Part shown: positions 6,638 through 7,417 of the stretch, piece by piece
How the letters are laid out: each line of letters starts with the position of its first letter
Numbering within the stretch: position 1 is the first letter of the stretch
DNA from: a bacterium
Lineage (GTDB): Bacteria; Zhuqueibacterota; Zhuqueibacteria; Thermofontimicrobiales; Thermofontimicrobiaceae
Assembly (NCBI GenBank): GCA_025453735.1
Contig: JALOPY010000109.1
Location: 1 to 7,417 of the forward strand
Direction of reading: 5' to 3'
DNA length: 7,417 bases
Translations under genes and position numbers: made by a program
The notes under the pieces: generated by a model
What the model was told of the DNA's origin: nothing
Database searches by the model: none
Seen by the model: the letters and a program-made list of their open reading frames with translations, nothing else

Positions 6638-7417
6638 TTAAATTTTGAAAATAGCCTTAATTAAAATTTCAATATCCAATAATAACGAATAATTTTTTAA
6701 ATAATACAAATGATACTTTTCTTGATCCCCGGGACTCAGCGAATTTTCTCGATTAATCTGAACCAAGCCCGTCAATCCTGGTTTTAGCTTGATGCTGGTT
6801 TGTCGTTCCCTGGCGTCATCCGCCTGTCTTATTTCAGATCCGATAACGCTTAACTTCCCGGTTAAGATCGACCAGAGATATGGCAGCTTCTTTTGTCGGT
6901 TTGAAATTTCTTTACCTGAAAATTCAAAAATGTTTTGATGAGTTCCAACAAAAGCAACAATTGTTTTTTTTGTCAGCTTCGCCTGTTTGATCAACAATAA
7001 ATAGAGCAATTCTGGTGCCAACAAGGCTAATCCTGCTGTTGCGACAACAATATCAAAAAGACGTTTGATAACAATGTTAATGGGACGATTGAGATTGTAA
7101 TCGATGTCCATCAATGGCAGATCGCCAATATACTCGACCGATGCTTTGCCGATGATGACGTCCATGCTGCTCGGGATTAATTTAAAGTTTACCCGATTGC
7201 TTCGAGCCCGGGCAATAATATCCAGCACGTTGTCATAGGAAATCTGCTCGGTGGAAAATATTATTTCCTGGGCTCTCGACTGCCGGATAATTTGCTCTAA
7301 ATGTCCGATCTTGCCCAGGATTGGTGTTCCGCCAACTTGATTGTCAATCTCCTCATTTTCCGGACAAACAATACCACAAACTTCATAGCCAGTGTCCAGG
7401 TGTGTCTTCAATTTTGC
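6638..7417 (-). CDS. Polyprenyl-phosphate sugar transferase-like protein, C-terminal part, degenerate catalytic domain
   Basis: Partial: the frame is open to the window edge, giving 259 visible residues (numbered from the edge), and the true start lies outside. A TTG near 7411 is internal, not a likely start. Residues about 1-105 resemble the nucleotide-binding-like domain that precedes the transferase domain in WcaJ/WbaP-type enzymes: GIVCPENE, GGTPILGKI, EIIFST, FKLIPSSMDVIIG and VEYIGDLPLMDID. Next comes KRLFD (118-122) with a hydrophobic segment (about 123-143), the usual entry to the bacterial sugar transferase domain. Its C-terminal part is recognisable: LPYLWSILTGKLSVIGSE (178-195) for the usual ELPQLWNVLRGEMSLVGPRP, then KPGLTG (212-217) and a final hydrophobic helix. 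The middle, which normally carries FFRQERVG, KFRSM and the catalytic Asp-Glu pair, is shortened and not recognisable. The family transfers a sugar phosphate to undecaprenyl phosphate at the inner membrane; whether this member is active is doubtful. An N-terminal fusion partner could lie beyond the edge. Confidence 0.8.
   Translation of the reverse strand, partial: AKLKTHLDTGYEVCGIVCPENEEIDNQVGGTPILGKIGHLEQIIRQSRAQEIIFSTEQISYDNVLDIIARARSNRVNFKLIPSSMDVIIGKASVEYIGDLPLMDIDYNLNRPINIVIKRLFDIVVATAGLALLAPELLYLLLIKQAKLTKKTIVAFVGTHQNIFEFSGKEISNRQKKLPYLWSILTGKLSVIGSEIRQADDARERQTSIKLKPGLTGLVQINRENSLSPGDQEKYHLYYLKNYSLLLDIEILIKAIFKI

Noticed and set aside
1..7417. CRISPR array, tRNA, insertion sequence or defence system
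   Set aside because: No regularly spaced repeats, cloverleaf-like sequence, transposase motif or defence-related domain was found; the coding content is fully explained by five ordinary families.

Overview
Five genes lie on the minus strand in one head-to-tail array, followed by a gene-free, hairpin-rich tail at the left edge. In the direction of transcription (right to left) they are: the C-terminal part of a membrane polyprenyl-phosphate sugar transferase-like protein (cut by the window end), accA (acetyl-CoA carboxylase carboxyltransferase alpha), a 54-residue Trm112/UPF0434-type zinc-ribbon protein, a P2-type (SERCA/PMR1-like) cation-transporting ATPase, and a secreted GH3 beta-glucosidase of the BglX type. 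No tRNA, rRNA, CRISPR, insertion sequence or phage gene was seen.

The organism looks like a free-living Gram-negative bacterium of moderate GC. The GH3 signal peptide ends in Ala-Ala-Gln, a form common in Bacteroidota and relatives. The separate-subunit bacterial acetyl-CoA carboxylase and the envelope-glycan transferase also fit. An FCB-type lineage (Bacteroidota, Calditrichota, KSB1 or similar) is my inference only; nothing here fixes the phylum.

The right third (about 5469-7417) is a compact unit. The sugar transferase stop and the accA start are 14 nt apart, with the accA ribosome binding site in the gap. The accA stop and the Trm112-like start are 24 nt apart, again with a clear Shine-Dalgarno sequence. 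A 108-nt gap then precedes the ATPase, and 45 nt separate the ATPase from the GH3 gene. The first three genes are very probably co-transcribed. Whether the ATPase and GH3 genes share that transcript cannot be read from the sequence, because I see neither a convincing terminator nor a convincing promoter in the 108-nt gap.

Functionally the first two genes concern the envelope: lipid-linked glycan synthesis and the first committed step of fatty acid synthesis. The ATPase exports or sequesters a divalent cation, most likely Ca2+. The GH3 enzyme cleaves beta-glucosides outside the cytoplasm. This is mostly ordinary housekeeping and accessory content, and I do not see a convincing new system. The points that stand out are the sugar transferase domain lacking its usual catalytic segment, the ATPase with one of its two SERCA-type ion sites lost (Lys and Gln in place of two Glu), and the repeat-like hairpin block in the first 130 bases.
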